DNA from: Streptomyces sp. NBC_01591 | Lineage (GTDB): Bacteria; Actinomycetota; Actinomycetes; Streptomycetales; Streptomycetaceae | Reading direction: 5' to 3' | Assembly (NCBI RefSeq): GCF_035918155.1 | Contig: NZ_CP109327.1 | Coordinates: forward strand, 2,914,001 to 2,978,000 | Length of the DNA: 64,000 nucleotides | Shown here: one piece after another, positions 1 through 10,046 of the stretch | How positions within the stretch are numbered: position 1 is the stretch's first letter | Layout: every line of letters begins with the position of its first letter | Notes under the pieces: model-generated | The model's input: the letters and a program-made list of their open reading frames with translations, nothing else | What the model was told of the DNA's origin: nothing | Database searches by the model: none | Translations under genes and position numbers: made by a program

Positions 1-197
1 CCCGGGGGCGTTCGACTCCGCGAACTGAGTCCGTACGCCTGCACGACAGGGCCGGGTACACCGGTGGGGGTGAGCCCCTCCACTTGTGTACTCGGTCTGT
101 TTTTTGACCTGGTCTTGAGTAAAATCGCTCGCAGTCGCGGCCGCCGGTGCCGGAAAATGGGTCGACTCCCGCCCTCTGCCGACTCCGAGAGACACGT

Positions 198-1931
198 GTG
201 CTCATAAAACTCCTGCGGGCCTATCTCGGTCCGTACAGAAAGCCCATCCTGCTCCTGGTCCTCCTCCAACTGCTGCAGACCTGCGCCAGCCTCTATCTGC
301 CCACCCTGAACGCCGACATCATCGACAACGGTGTCGTCAAGGGGGACACCGGCTACATCCTCGAGTTCGGCGGCATCATGATCGCCGTCAGCATCGGCCA
401 GGTGGTCTGCAACATGGGGGCCGTCTACTACGGCGCCCGTACCGCGGCCGCCCTCGGCCGTGATGTCCGGGCGTCGGTCTTCGACCGGGTGCAGTCGTTC
501 TCGGCACGTGAGCTCGGACGCTTCGGGGCGCCCTCGCTGATCACCCGTACGACCAATGACGTCCAGCAGATCCAGATGCTGGTGCTGATGACGTTCACGC
601 TGATGGTGTCGGCCCCGATCATGTGTGTCGGCGGCATCATCATGGCGCTCGGCCAGGACGTCCCGCTGTCCGCGGTGCTGCTCGCGGTGGTGCCGGTGCT
701 CGGCATCGCGGTGAGCCTGATCGTGAAGCGGATGCGCCCGCTGTTCCGCACGATGCAGGAGCGGCTCGACACGGTGAACCGGGTACTGCGCGAGCAGATC
801 ACCGGCAACCGGGTCATCCGCGCCTTCGTCCGTGACGGTTACGAGGAGGAGCGGTTCCGCGGCTCCAACACCGAGCTGACGGATGTGGCGCTGTCCACGG
901 GCCGGCTGATGGCGCTGATGTTCCCCACCGTGATGACGGTCGTGAACGTCTCGTCGATCGCCGTGCTCTGGTTCGGTGCCCACCGCATCGACAGCGGCGG
1001 CATGGAGATCGGCGCGCTGACCGCGTTCCTCGCCTATCTGATGCAGATCGTCATGTCGGTGATGATGGCCACCTTCATGTTCATGATGGTGCCGCGTGCC
1101 GAGGTCTGTGCCGAGCGCGTCCAGGAGGTCCTGGAGACCGAGTCCAGCGTGGTCCCGCCCGTCGAGCCGGTCCGCAAGCTGCTCGCCCGCGGTCATCTGG
1201 AGGTGCGCGGCGCGGACTTCCGCTACCCGGGCGCCGAGGAGCCGGTGCTGCGGTCGGTGGATCTGGTGGCCCGCCCCGGCGAGACCACCGCGATCATCGG
1301 GTCGACGGGCAGCGGGAAGTCGACGCTGCTCGGTCTCGTACCGCGGCTGTTCGATGTGACGGACGGTCAGGTGCTGGTCGACGGTACGGATGTGCGGACG
1401 CTGGAGCCGGCGCTGCTGGCGAGGACCGTGAGTCTCGTACCGCAGAAGCCGTATCTGTTCTCCGGGACGGTCGCGACGAACCTGCGGTACGGAAACCCGG
1501 ACGCGACCGACGAGGAGCTGTGGCACGCGTTGGAGGTCGCGCAGGCCAAGGAGTTCGTCACCGCGCTGGAGCACGGTCTGAACGCGCCGATCGCGCAGGG
1601 CGGCACCAATGTCTCGGGCGGGCAGCGGCAGCGGCTGGCCATCGCCAGGACGCTGGTGCAGCGGCCGGAGATCTATCTCTTCGACGACTCGTTCTCCGCG
1701 CTCGACTACGCCACCGACGCCGCGCTGCGCGGGGCGCTCACGCAGGAGACGGCCGAGGCGACCGTGGTGATCGTGGCGCAGCGGGTGTCCACCATCCGCG
1801 ACGCGGACCGGATCCTGGTGCTGGACGAGGGCCGGGTCGTCGGCTCCGGCACCCACCACGAGCTGATGGACGGCAATGAAACGTACCGGGAGATCGTGCT
1901 CTCCCAGCTGACGGAAGCGGAGGCCGCGTAA
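198..1931 (+). CDS. ABC exporter half-transporter, degenerate-site subunit
   Basis: A 577-residue type IV ABC half-transporter with an N-terminal six-helix membrane domain and a C-terminal ATPase. Walker A (GSTGSGKS) lies near residue 368, the signature VSGGQRQR near 472, and Walker B reads IYLFDDSFSALD near 492. The usual catalytic Glu after Walker B is Asp, as in the degenerate subunit of heterodimeric exporters. The reading frame opens at a GTG at 147. I prefer the GTG at 198, because GAGAG lies about 7 bases upstream and the residues before it (PENGSTPAL...) do not look like exporter sequence. Its TAA overlaps the next ATG (TAATG), so the two subunits are translationally coupled. The substrate is unknown; lipid or multidrug efflux is typical of the family. 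Confidence 0.93.
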   Translation: MLIKLLRAYLGPYRKPILLLVLLQLLQTCASLYLPTLNADIIDNGVVKGDTGYILEFGGIMIAVSIGQVVCNMGAVYYGARTAAALGRDVRASVFDRVQSFSARELGRFGAPSLITRTTNDVQQIQMLVLMTFTLMVSAPIMCVGGIIMALGQDVPLSAVLLAVVPVLGIAVSLIVKRMRPLFRTMQERLDTVNRVLREQITGNRVIRAFVRDGYEEERFRGSNTELTDVALSTGRLMALMFPTVMTVVNVSSIAVLWFGAHRIDSGGMEIGALTAFLAYLMQIVMSVMMATFMFMMVPRAEVCAERVQEVLETESSVVPPVEPVRKLLARGHLEVRGADFRYPGAEEPVLRSVDLVARPGETTAIIGSTGSGKSTLLGLVPRLFDVTDGQVLVDGTDVRTLEPALLARTVSLVPQKPYLFSGTVATNLRYGNPDATDEELWHALEVAQAKEFVTALEHGLNAPIAQGGTNVSGGQRQRLAIARTLVQRPEIYLFDDSFSALDYATDAALRGALTQETAEATVVIVAQRVSTIRDADRILVLDEGRVVGSGTHHELMDGNETYREIVLSQLTEAEAA

Positions 1932-3862
1932 TGGCCGGGCCTGGCGGACGCATGATGGCGGGCGGGGCGCCGACCGACCGGTCCATGGACTTCAAGGGGT
2001 CCTCGAAGCGGCTGTTGAAGCGCTTCGCGACGGAGAAGACCCCGCTGTACGTGATGCTGGCAGCCTGTGCGCTGAGCGTCGGCCTGTCGGTGATCGGGCC
2101 GAAGATCCTCGGCCGGGCGACCGACCTGGTCTTCGCCGGGGTCGTCGGCCGGGAGATGACCGAGGGGACGACCAAGGAACAGGCCATCGAGGGCCTGCGC
2201 AAGAGCAACAGCGGTCTGGCCGACATGCTCTCCGGGGTGGACTTCGTCCCCGGTCACGGCATCGACTTCGGCGCGGTGGGCGACGTACTGCTGGTGGCGC
2301 TGGCGGTCTATGTCGGGGCCGGCCTGCTGATGCTGGTGGCGACCCGGCTGTCGATCCGGATCATCAACCGGATCATTTTCCAGCTGCGCGAGGACATCCA
2401 GACGAAGCTGTCGCGGCTGCCGCTGTCGTACTTCGACCGGGCCAAGCGCGGCGAGGTGCTCAGCCGGGCGACGAACGACATCGACAACATCTCGCAGACG
2501 ATGCAGCAGACGATGGGCCAGCTCATCAACTCCCTGCTCACCATCGTCGGCGTGCTGATCATGATGTTCTGGGTCTCGCCGCTGCTGGCGTTCGTCGCAC
2601 TGGCGACGGTGCCGCTCTCGGTGGTCGTGGCCAGGAAGGTCGGCAAGCGCTCGCAGCCGCAGTTCGTGCAGCAGTGGAAGGTGACGGGCAAGCTCAACGC
2701 CCACATCGAGGAGATGTACACCGGGCACACCCTGGTGAAGGTCTTCGGCCGGCAGGAGGAGTCCGCGAGGGACTTCGCCGAGCAGAACGAAGCACTGTAC
2801 GAGGCCGGCTTCAAGGCGCAGTACAACAGCGGGATCATGCAGCCGCTGATGATGTTCGTCTCCAACCTGAACTACGTGCTGATCGCCGTCGTCGGTGGTC
2901 TGCGGGTCGCTTCGGGCTCGCTGTCGATCGGTGACGTGCAGGCGTTCATCCAGTACTCCCGGCAGTTCTCGATGCCGCTGACCCAGGTCGCCGCGATGGC
3001 GAACCTGGTGCAGTCGGGTGTCGCCTCGGCCGAGCGGATATTCGAGCTGCTGGACGCCGAGGAGCAGGGCGCCGACCCCGCGCCCGGCGAGCAGGAGCGC
3101 CCGAAGGAGCTGCGGGGCAGCGTCTCGCTGGAGAAGGTGTCGTTCCGTTACGACCCGGAGAAGCCGCTCATCGAGGATCTGTCGCTGAGCGTCGAGCCCG
3201 GTCACACGGTCGCGATCGTCGGACCGACCGGGGCCGGCAAGACCACGCTCGTCAATCTGCTGATGCGGTTCTACGAGGTGACGGGTGGCCGGATCACGCT
3301 GGACGGGGTCGACGTGACGAAGATGTCGCGCGACGACCTGCGGCAGGGCATCGGCATGGTCCTCCAGGACACCTGGCTGTTCGGCGGTTCGATCGCGGAC
3401 AACATCGCGTACGGCGCGTCGCGCGAGGTCACCCGCGAGGAGATCGAGGAGGCGGCGAAGGCGGCCCACGCCGACCGGTTCATCCGTACGCTGCCGGACG
3501 GCTACGACACGGTGATCGACGATGAGGGCTCCGGCGTCAGCGCGGGCGAGAAGCAGCTGATCACCATCGCGCGGGCGTTCCTGTCCGACCCGGTGATCCT
3601 GGTGCTCGACGAGGCGACGAGCTCCGTCGACACCCGTACGGAGGTGCTGATCCAGAAGGCGATGGCGCGGCTGGCCCACGGCCGTACGAGCTTTGTGATC
3701 GCGCACCGGCTCTCCACCATCCGGGACGCCGACGTCATCCTGGTGATGGAGAACGGCTCGATCGTCGAACAGGGCACGCACGAGGAGCTGTTGGCCACCG
3801 AGGGCGCCTATGCCCGGCTGTATTCGGCGCAGTTCGCGCAGGCAGTCGCCGAAGTCGACTAG
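1931..3862 (+). CDS. ABC exporter half-transporter, canonical Walker B subunit
   Basis: A 643-residue partner of the preceding ABC protein. It has an N-terminal extension, a membrane domain with a family-typical insertion after the first helix, and an ATPase with Walker A (GPTGAGKT) near residue 431 and Walker B ILVLDEATSSVD near 556 that keeps the catalytic Glu. The signature is altered (VSAGEKQ instead of LSGGQ). The altered signature here and the Asp in the partner's Walker B would fall in the same composite site. That fits a heterodimer with one active and one degenerate ATP site. The start ATG overlaps the upstream TAA. The gene ends against a convergent sigma-factor gene with a shared terminator hairpin. 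Confidence 0.93.
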   Translation: MAGPGGRMMAGGAPTDRSMDFKGSSKRLLKRFATEKTPLYVMLAACALSVGLSVIGPKILGRATDLVFAGVVGREMTEGTTKEQAIEGLRKSNSGLADMLSGVDFVPGHGIDFGAVGDVLLVALAVYVGAGLLMLVATRLSIRIINRIIFQLREDIQTKLSRLPLSYFDRAKRGEVLSRATNDIDNISQTMQQTMGQLINSLLTIVGVLIMMFWVSPLLAFVALATVPLSVVVARKVGKRSQPQFVQQWKVTGKLNAHIEEMYTGHTLVKVFGRQEESARDFAEQNEALYEAGFKAQYNSGIMQPLMMFVSNLNYVLIAVVGGLRVASGSLSIGDVQAFIQYSRQFSMPLTQVAAMANLVQSGVASAERIFELLDAEEQGADPAPGEQERPKELRGSVSLEKVSFRYDPEKPLIEDLSLSVEPGHTVAIVGPTGAGKTTLVNLLMRFYEVTGGRITLDGVDVTKMSRDDLRQGIGMVLQDTWLFGGSIADNIAYGASREVTREEIEEAAKAAHADRFIRTLPDGYDTVIDDEGSGVSAGEKQLITIARAFLSDPVILVLDEATSSVDTRTEVLIQKAMARLAHGRTSFVIAHRLSTIRDADVILVMENGSIVEQGTHEELLATEGAYARLYSAQFAQAVAEVD

Positions 3863-3883
3863 GAGCGCCGCCCGTTCGGACCC

Positions 3884-3919
3884 GAGGGCTCGCACCGCCG
3901 ACCGGCGGTGCGAGCCCTC
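3884..3919. terminator. Bidirectional terminator hairpin between ABC and sigma genes
   Basis: Perfect 17-base inverted repeat (3884-3900 against 3903-3919) centred on a 2-base gap, so effectively a 16-bp stem with a 4-base loop. It sits in the short gap between two convergent genes and can serve both. There is no long U tract, which is common for Streptomyces terminators. Confidence 0.85.
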
Positions 3920-3925
3920 ACGCCG

Positions 3926-5020
3926 TCAGTCGAGGTAGCCGCGGAGCTGGTCGGCGAAGGCGTGGTCCCGCAGCTTGTTGAGGGTCTTGGACTCGATCTG
4001 GCGGATGCGTTCGCGCGTCACGCCGAAGATCCGGCCGATCTCCTCAAGTGTGCGGGGCCGCCCGTCGTCCAGCCCGTAGCGCAGCTGGACCACCTTCCGC
4101 TCGCGCTCGTTGAGAGTGGAGAGCACCGCTTCCAGGTGCTCGCGCAGCAGCAGGAACGCGGCGGACTCGACCGGGGACGCGGCGTCGCCGTCCTCGATCA
4201 GGTCGCCGAGGGCTACGTCGTCCTCCTCGCCGACCGGGGCGTGCAGCGAGACCGGTTCCTGGGCGAGCCGCAGGACTTCGCCGACCCGCTCCGGAGTGAG
4301 GTCGAGCTGGCCGGCGACCTCCTCCGCCGTCGGCTCGTAGCCGCTTTCCTGGAGCATCCGGCGCTGGACGCGTACGACGCGGTTGATCAGTTCGACGACA
4401 TGGACCGGGACGCGTATGGTCCGCGCCTGGTCGGCGAGGGCGCGGGACATGGCCTGGCGGATCCACCAGGTCGCGTACGTGGAGAACTTGTAGCCCCGGG
4501 CGTAGTCGAATTTCTCGACGGCCCTGATCAGCCCGAGGTTCCCCTCCTGGACCAGATCGAGCATGGTCAGCCCGCGGCCGACATAGCGTTTGGCGACGGA
4601 GACGACGAGGCGGAGGTTGGCCTCGATGAGGCGGCGCTTGGCCATCCTCCCCATGACCACCAGCCGGTCGAGATCGACGGCCAGCCGGGTGTCCGGGTCC
4701 GGGGTGCTCGCGAGCCGCTCCTCGGCGAAGAGCCCGGCCTCGACACGGCGGGCGAGCTCCACCTCGTCGGCGGCGCTGAGCAGGGGGATCCGGCCGATCT
4801 CCCGCAGATACTGGCGGAAGAGGTCGGAGGACGGACCGGCGGTCTCCGGACGGCTCCGCGGCTCGGGTGGCTCGGGCGCCTGGGGCGTCTCCTCCATGAG
4901 TGCCTCGGGCGGTTCGCTCGGTATCGGCGATTCCACCGCTCCCTCCGGATGGCGCACGGCCCGGTTCTGCGCGGGGATGGCCGAGACATGCTCGGTTTCG
5001 GTCAGGGTCCGGGTCTGCAC
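3926..5020 (-). CDS. hrdA: RNA polymerase principal-like (group 2) sigma factor, HrdA type
   Basis: A sigma-70 family protein of 364 residues that directs RNA polymerase to promoters. Region 1.2 ([19 protein letters not shown]), region 2 with the -10 recognition helix ([19 protein letters not shown]), region 3, and region 4.2 with the HTH ([18 protein letters not shown]) are all present. The short N-terminus, without a long acidic 1.1 region, points to a non-essential Hrd paralogue instead of HrdB. The reading frame opens at 5143, but the GTG at 5020 has GGAGG 8 bases upstream and is the better start. I recall S. coelicolor hrdA lying close to dnaG, as here; the A/C/D assignment rests on that and needs a tree. 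Confidence 0.85.
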   Translation of the reverse strand: MQTRTLTETEHVSAIPAQNRAVRHPEGAVESPIPSEPPEALMEETPQAPEPPEPRSRPETAGPSSDLFRQYLREIGRIPLLSAADEVELARRVEAGLFAEERLASTPDPDTRLAVDLDRLVVMGRMAKRRLIEANLRLVVSVAKRYVGRGLTMLDLVQEGNLGLIRAVEKFDYARGYKFSTYATWWIRQAMSRALADQARTIRVPVHVVELINRVVRVQRRMLQESGYEPTAEEVAGQLDLTPERVGEVLRLAQEPVSLHAPVGEEDDVALGDLIEDGDAASPVESAAFLLLREHLEAVLSTLNERERKVVQLRYGLDDGRPRTLEEIGRIFGVTRERIRQIESKTLNKLRDHAFADQLRGYLD

Positions 5021-5110
5021 GGGGGCGACCTCCAGGTGATCGCTGCCGGACCGCGGGGATGGAGGACCACCGTTCGATGGGCCGGCCGCGCTCCGATGTC
5101 TCAGGCACCG

Positions 5111-5125
5111 CCCCCAGTGTGGGGG
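5111..5125. repeat. Small GC-rich hairpin upstream of the sigma gene
   Basis: A 6-bp C/G stem (5111-5116 with 5120-5125) around a 3-base loop, in the gap between dnaG and hrdA. It may be a weak dnaG terminator or one of the short G-run hairpins often seen upstream of Streptomyces genes. There is no U tract. Confidence 0.4.
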
Positions 5126-5223
5126 AAGACACATCGCTGCCACGAGGGGCGTGCGGGGACTTTCTGAGTTCGGTCCGTGACCGGGCGATTACGCGGGGCG
5201 CTCCCACCGGAAGGCGCTACGTG

Positions 5224-7134
5224 TCAGAGCGCGTCGGCCCCGCTGTTGCGCAGGGACTGGGCGTACTGCTGGAGCACCCAGACCTCGTTCTGCGCCGCCG
5301 CCAGGTGGTCCGGGGCGACATTGCTGCCGAGGCGGGCGAGGCTGCCCTGTACGTCGTTGATCCGGCGGTCGACGGCGCGCAGCCGGACCTGGACGAGCTG
5401 CATGCCCGCGTAGGTCTCGTCGATGGTCTTGCCGTGGAAGACCTCGACGGCGAGCTCGGTGACCAGATTGCGCACCGTGTCGTTGGGGGCCACGTCCAGG
5501 ACCTGGACCAGGTATTCGCGAGTCTCGGGGACGCCCAGCTCGGCGCCACCCGCCTCCGCGATGCACTGCCGGACGGCGGCGTACGGCGGGGCGGTGAACT
5601 CGTCGGCCCCGTAGGCGTCGAAGGCCGGGGAGACCAGGGCGGGCTTCTGCAGGGCGAGCTTCAGCAGCTCGCGCTCGGTGCGGTGGGCGGGGCTGCGGAG
5701 GTTGAGCGCGGGGCCGGAGGGGGCGGCGGCGGGCGCCTGGACCTGCTGGTGCCGGGGGCCGCCGCGGGAGGGTGTCTGGCCGGGGCCCCGCTGGTCGCCC
5801 CGTTCGCGGGCCCAGCGGGCGAGCTGGCCGACCCGCTTGACGACGAACTGGGTGTCCAGGATGCCGAGCATGCCGGCCAGCTGGACGGCGACCTCGTGCT
5901 GCGAGGAGCTGTTCTTGATCCGGGCGACGACGGGGGCCGCCTCGTCGAGCGCGGCGCCGCGGCCCGCCGGGGTCTCCAGGTCGTACCGGCCGACGATCTG
6001 GCGGAGCGCGAACTCGAAGAGCGGGGTGCGGGGTTCGACCAGATCGCGGACTGCCTCGTCGCCCTTGGCCAGGCGCAGATCGCAGGGGTCCATGCCGTCA
6101 GGGGCGATCGCGATGTATGTCTCCGCGGCGAACTTCTGGTCGTCCTCGAAGGCGCGCAGGGCGGCCTTCTGCCCGGCCGCGTCACCGTCGAAGGTGAAGA
6201 TCACCCGGGCGCTGCCGTTGTCCATCAGGAGGCGGCGCAGGATCTTGATGTGGTCGCCGCCGAAGGCCGTGCCGCAGGTGGCGATGGCGGTGGTGATCCC
6301 GGCGAGATGGCAGGCCATGACGTCGGTGTAGCCCTCGACGACCACCGCCCGGCTGGCCTTCGCGATGTCCTTCTTCGCCAGGTCGATGCCGTACAGCACC
6401 TGGGACTTCTTGTAGATCGAGGTCTCGGGGGTGTTGAGGTACTTCGGTCCGTTGTCGTCGTCGCGCAGCTTGCGGGCGCCGAAACCGACGATGTCGCCGG
6501 AGGTGTCGCTGATCGGCCACATCAGCCGGCCGCGGAAGCGGTCGATGGGGCCGCGCCTGCCGTCCTGGGAGAGGCCGGAGGTGATCAGCTCCTTGTCGCT
6601 GAAGCCCTTGCCGCGCAGATAGCGGGTGAGGTGGTCCCAGCCCGCCGGGCTGTAGCCGACGCCGAAGTGGGCGGCGGCCGCCTGGTCGAAGCCGCGCTCG
6701 GCGAGGAACTTCCGGCCGATCTCGGCCTCGGGGCCGTCCAGCTGCTCGACGTAGAACTGGGCGGCCACCTTGTGCGCCTCGACCAGCCTGATGCGCTCGC
6801 CGCGCTGGTGGGAGGGGTTGTAGCCGCCCTCCTCGTACCGCAGGGTGATGCCCGCCTTGGCGGCGAGCCGCTCGACGACCTCCGCGAACGTCAGATGGTC
6901 GATCTTCTGCACGAAGGCGATCGTGTCGCCGCCCTCCTGGCAGCCGAAGCAGTGGAAGAGACCCTTGCTCGGGCTCACCTGGAAGGAGGGGGACTTCTCG
7001 TCGTGGAACGGGCAGAGTCCCTTGAGGTTGCCACCGCCCGCGTTGCGCAGCTGGAGATACTCGGAAACGACGGCGTCGATCGGGACCGCGTCCCGTACCG
7101 CCTTCACATCGTCGTCATTGATCCTGCCTGCCAC
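5224..7134 (-). CDS. dnaG: DNA primase
   Basis: A 636-residue DnaG, which makes the RNA primers for chromosome replication at the fork. The N-terminal CHC2 zinc finger is visible as C41, H44, C62 and C65 (CPFHDEKSPSF...HCFGC). The Toprim catalytic core has VVVEGYTDV near residue 265 and TFDGDAAG near 314. A Pro/Gln-rich linker around residues 430-470 leads to the C-terminal helicase-binding domain. The length is normal for actinobacteria. The start ATG is backed by the conserved N-terminus MAGRINDDDV. It is transcribed toward the hrdA-type sigma gene, echoing the classic linkage of primase and sigma genes. Confidence 0.97.
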   Translation of the reverse strand: MAGRINDDDVKAVRDAVPIDAVVSEYLQLRNAGGGNLKGLCPFHDEKSPSFQVSPSKGLFHCFGCQEGGDTIAFVQKIDHLTFAEVVERLAAKAGITLRYEEGGYNPSHQRGERIRLVEAHKVAAQFYVEQLDGPEAEIGRKFLAERGFDQAAAAHFGVGYSPAGWDHLTRYLRGKGFSDKELITSGLSQDGRRGPIDRFRGRLMWPISDTSGDIVGFGARKLRDDDNGPKYLNTPETSIYKKSQVLYGIDLAKKDIAKASRAVVVEGYTDVMACHLAGITTAIATCGTAFGGDHIKILRRLLMDNGSARVIFTFDGDAAGQKAALRAFEDDQKFAAETYIAIAPDGMDPCDLRLAKGDEAVRDLVEPRTPLFEFALRQIVGRYDLETPAGRGAALDEAAPVVARIKNSSSQHEVAVQLAGMLGILDTQFVVKRVGQLARWARERGDQRGPGQTPSRGGPRHQQVQAPAAAPSGPALNLRSPAHRTERELLKLALQKPALVSPAFDAYGADEFTAPPYAAVRQCIAEAGGAELGVPETREYLVQVLDVAPNDTVRNLVTELAVEVFHGKTIDETYAGMQLVQVRLRAVDRRINDVQGSLARLGSNVAPDHLAAAQNEVWVLQQYAQSLRNSGADAL

Positions 7135-7219
7135 GGGTGAAGTCTACGGGTGGGGTACGACAGCCGTGGAGCGTGCCGATGTGATCCGGGGAACCCGGTG
7201 GTGCCGTGCGGACCGGCCG

Positions 7220-7254
7220 GGTCGTCCCGTCCGGGAGCGCCGGGCGGGACGGCC
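7220..7254 (-). terminator. Hairpin after the flavoprotein reductase gene
   Basis: A 15-bp inverted repeat (7220-7234 with 7240-7254) with two G-U pairs and a 5-base loop. It lies just downstream of the reductase gene on the minus strand and upstream of dnaG. Confidence 0.6.
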
Positions 7255-7272
7255 GGGCCTGTCCGGCACGGC

Positions 7273-8532
7273 TCAGGACAGGGTCTCCAGCGGTACGGAG
7301 GGGTCCGCCAGCGCGTCCGGGTCGATCTGCCGGCCGGACCGGATCAGCCCCTGCACGGTCTCGGTGACGTCCCACACGTTGACGTTCATCCCGGCCAGCA
7401 CCCGGCGGTCCTTCAGCCAGAAGGCGATGAACTCCCGCTTCCCCGCGTCGCCGCGGATGACCACCTGGTCGTAGCTGCCCGGCGGCGCCCAGCCCGAGTA
7501 TTCGAGGCCGAGGTCGTACTGGTCGGAGAAGAAGTAGGGCACCCGGTCGTAGCTGACGTCCTGGCCGAGCATGGCGCGGGCCGCGGCCGGGCCGCTGTTC
7601 AGCGCGTTCGCCCAGTGCTCCACGCGCAGCCGGGCGCCGAGCAGCGGGTGGGCCACGTTGGCGACGTCACCGGCCGCGAAGATGTGCGGGTCGCTGGTGC
7701 GCAGCGAGGCGTCGACGGCGATGCCGCCGCCGTCCGCGCGTGGGGCCATGGCGAGCCCGGCGGTCTCGGCGAGGGCGGTGCGGGGTGCGGCGCCGATCGC
7801 GGCGAGGACGTCGTGGGCGGGGTGCTCCTCGCCGTCGTCGGTGCGGACGGCGAGCACCAGGCCGTCCTGGCCGATGATCTCGGTGAGGCGGAGGCCGAAG
7901 TGGAAGCGGACCCCGTGGTCGCTGTGCAGATCGGTGAAGATCTGGCCGAGTTCGGGGCCGACGACCTGGTGCAGCGGGGTCGGCTCCGGTTCCACGACGG
8001 TGACCTCGGCGCCGTACCCGCGCGCTGCCGCCGCGACCTCGAGGCCGATCCAGCCTGCCCCGGCGATCACCAGGTGGCCGTTGTCGCGGCCGAGTGCGGC
8101 CAGTACGTTGCGCAGCCGGTCGGCGTGGGCGAGGCGGCGCAGATGGTGGACGCCGGCCAGGTCCGTGCCGGGGACGGGGAGGCGGCGCGGCTCGGCCCCG
8201 GTGGCGAGCAGCAGCTTGTCGTAGTGGACGACGGTGCCGTCGCCGAGCTGTACGGCGCGGGCCTCCCGGTCGAGCGAGGTGACGGGCTGTCCCAGGTGCA
8301 GCTCGATGTCGGCGCCCGCGTACCAGGCGGTCTCGTGGACGAAGACACTGTCGCGGTCCTCCTTGCCGGACAGATAGCCCTTGGAGAGCGGCGGCCGTTC
8401 GTACGGATGGTCGCGTTCGTCGCCGAGAAGGATCACCCGGCCGCTGAAACCCTCCGCCCGGAGTGTCTCGGCTGCCTTCGCTCCCGCCAGTCCTCCGCCG
8501 ACGATGACGAACGTCCGATGTGCGTCGACCAC
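7273..8532 (-). CDS. NAD(P)/FAD-dependent ferredoxin-reductase-type oxidoreductase
   Basis: A 419-residue two-dinucleotide-fold flavoprotein. The FAD-binding VGGGLAG is at residues 11-17, the NAD-binding GAGWIGLE near 158, and an FAD motif IFAAGDVAN comes later. The PYERPPLSKGYL stretch (residues 43-54) is typical of ferredoxin/rubredoxin/putidaredoxin reductases. It probably passes electrons from NAD(P)H to a ferredoxin, for example for a cytochrome P450. No ferredoxin gene lies beside it, so the partner is unknown. The GTG start has GAGGAGG 6 bases upstream. Confidence 0.88.
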   Translation of the reverse strand: MVDAHRTFVIVGGGLAGAKAAETLRAEGFSGRVILLGDERDHPYERPPLSKGYLSGKEDRDSVFVHETAWYAGADIELHLGQPVTSLDREARAVQLGDGTVVHYDKLLLATGAEPRRLPVPGTDLAGVHHLRRLAHADRLRNVLAALGRDNGHLVIAGAGWIGLEVAAAARGYGAEVTVVEPEPTPLHQVVGPELGQIFTDLHSDHGVRFHFGLRLTEIIGQDGLVLAVRTDDGEEHPAHDVLAAIGAAPRTALAETAGLAMAPRADGGGIAVDASLRTSDPHIFAAGDVANVAHPLLGARLRVEHWANALNSGPAAARAMLGQDVSYDRVPYFFSDQYDLGLEYSGWAPPGSYDQVVIRGDAGKREFIAFWLKDRRVLAGMNVNVWDVTETVQGLIRSGRQIDPDALADPSVPLETLS

Positions 8533-8624
8533 TTGATGCCTCCTCGGTGCTTGCTGCGCGGCGCCGCCAACTGCGAGCGTCCCGCACGCAGCGTGATGGC
8601 GAAAGAGGGTGTACCCCGATCAGG

Positions 8625-9950
8625 TCACACCCAGTGTCTACGTTCCGTGAGCGCCGCGTGCAGCGAGCGGGCCGAGGCGTCGGTCAGGGCGGCGATCTGG
8701 TCGACCAGGACCCGCTTGCGGGCCCGGTCGTCGCGGGCGGCGTCGAACAGCGCCCGGAACTGCGGTTCCAGTCCCTCCGGGGCGCGCGCGGTCAGCGCGG
8801 CGGCCAGCTCGGCGATGACGATCCGCTGGTCGGCGCGGATCGCCTCCTGCTCGGCGCGCTGCATGACGTACCGGTCGGCGACCGCCTTGAGCACGGCGCA
8901 TTCGTTGCGGGCCTCGCGGGGGACGACCAGCTCGGCGGCGTAACGGCCGAGGCGGCCCGTCCCGTACGCCTGCCGGGTGCTGCTCTCGGCGGCGAGGCAG
9001 AACCGGCCGATCAGCTGGCTCGTCGCGTCCTTCAGCCGGGCCTGGGCGACGGCGGATCCGTCGTAGTCGTGCGGCCACCAGTCCTGGGCGATGAGCCGGT
9101 CCAGGGCGTCGGCCAGCTCCTGGGGCTCGGTGTCCGCCGGGACGTAGCGGCCGATGGCGACGGCCCAGATCTCGTTCCGCTCCGGTTCGGCGTGGAGGCA
9201 GTTGGGGTCGATGTGCCCGGCGTGCAGACCGTCCTCGAAGTCGTGCACGGAGTAGGCGACGTCGTCGGACCAGTCCATGACCTGGGCCTCGAAGCACTTG
9301 CGGTCCTTCGGCGCCCCCTTGCGGGCCCATTCGAAGACCGGCAGGTCGTCCTCGTAGACCCCGAATTTCGGCGAGCCGGGGTCGATGGGGTGCGCGCCGC
9401 GCGGCCACGGGTACTTGGTGGCGGCGTCCAGGGCGGCACGGGTCAGGTTGAGTCCGACGCTGACCAGCTCGCCGGTGCGGGTGTCGGGCACGAACCGCTT
9501 CGGTTCGAGTCTGGTCAGCAGACGCAGCGACTGGGCGTTGCCCTCGAAGCCGCCGCAGTCCGACGCGAAGTCGTTGAGCGCCTGCTCCCCGTTGTGCCCG
9601 AACGGCGGGTGGCCCAGGTCGTGGGCGAGGCAGGCCGTCTCGACGAGGTCGGGGTCGCAGCCGAGCGCGGCCCCGAGCTCGCGGCCGACCTGGGCGCATT
9701 CGAGGGAGTGGGTGAGCCGGGTACGCGGACTGGCGTCCCAGGCATGGCTGCGGGTGCCCGGGGTGACGACCTGGGTCTTCCCGGCGAGCCGCCGCAGCGC
9801 GGCGGAGTGCAGCACCCGGGCGCGGTCGCGCTGGAACGCGGTACGGCCCGGCCGTTTGTCCGGCTCGGTGTCCCAGCGCTCGGCGTCGGCCGCGCCGTAG
9901 GGGGCCGTGCCGTGGTCCTGTGTGCCGTGCGTGCCGTCCATGCCGTCCAT
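8625..9950 (-). CDS. dgt: dNTP triphosphohydrolase (Dgt-like)
   Basis: An HD-domain deoxyguanosinetriphosphate triphosphohydrolase-like protein that cleaves dNTPs to nucleoside plus triphosphate and helps control dNTP pools. Metal-binding residues are visible: H81 (TRLTHSLE), H110-D111 followed by [10 protein letters not shown]. The [18 protein letters not shown] block is diagnostic for the family. The frame extends to a TTG at 9980; I use the ATG at 9950, with a second possible ATG at 9941. Neither has a strong Shine-Dalgarno. The neighbour dnaG suits a nucleotide/replication role, but the two genes are separated by the reductase. Confidence 0.9.
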   Translation of the reverse strand: MDGMDGTHGTQDHGTAPYGAADAERWDTEPDKRPGRTAFQRDRARVLHSAALRRLAGKTQVVTPGTRSHAWDASPRTRLTHSLECAQVGRELGAALGCDPDLVETACLAHDLGHPPFGHNGEQALNDFASDCGGFEGNAQSLRLLTRLEPKRFVPDTRTGELVSVGLNLTRAALDAATKYPWPRGAHPIDPGSPKFGVYEDDLPVFEWARKGAPKDRKCFEAQVMDWSDDVAYSVHDFEDGLHAGHIDPNCLHAEPERNEIWAVAIGRYVPADTEPQELADALDRLIAQDWWPHDYDGSAVAQARLKDATSQLIGRFCLAAESSTRQAYGTGRLGRYAAELVVPREARNECAVLKAVADRYVMQRAEQEAIRADQRIVIAELAAALTARAPEGLEPQFRALFDAARDDRARKRVLVDQIAALTDASARSLHAALTERRHWV

Positions 9951-10046
9951 GGTTCCGACAGTAAACGGCCGGGCCGACAAGAGGGCTCAGGCGGCCGCCC
10001 GGAGATGTTCATCAGGTTCTCCCTCGTCGGCCGGGCGCGGCCCGGT

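Noticed and set aside
1..197. A promoter with TAAAAT (120-125) before the first ABC gene
   Set aside because: No acceptable -35 at normal spacing, so I do not list it as a feature; the upstream gene is outside the window.
1706..3895. A 729-codon open frame opposite the ABC genes
   Set aside because: It runs antisense to two convincing ABC genes, consists of low-complexity Arg/His/Asp/Gln-rich sequence, and is the usual shadow of high-GC coding DNA.
3908..7140. Long plus-strand frames across hrdA and dnaG
   Set aside because: Antisense to well-supported genes, with no recognisable domains.
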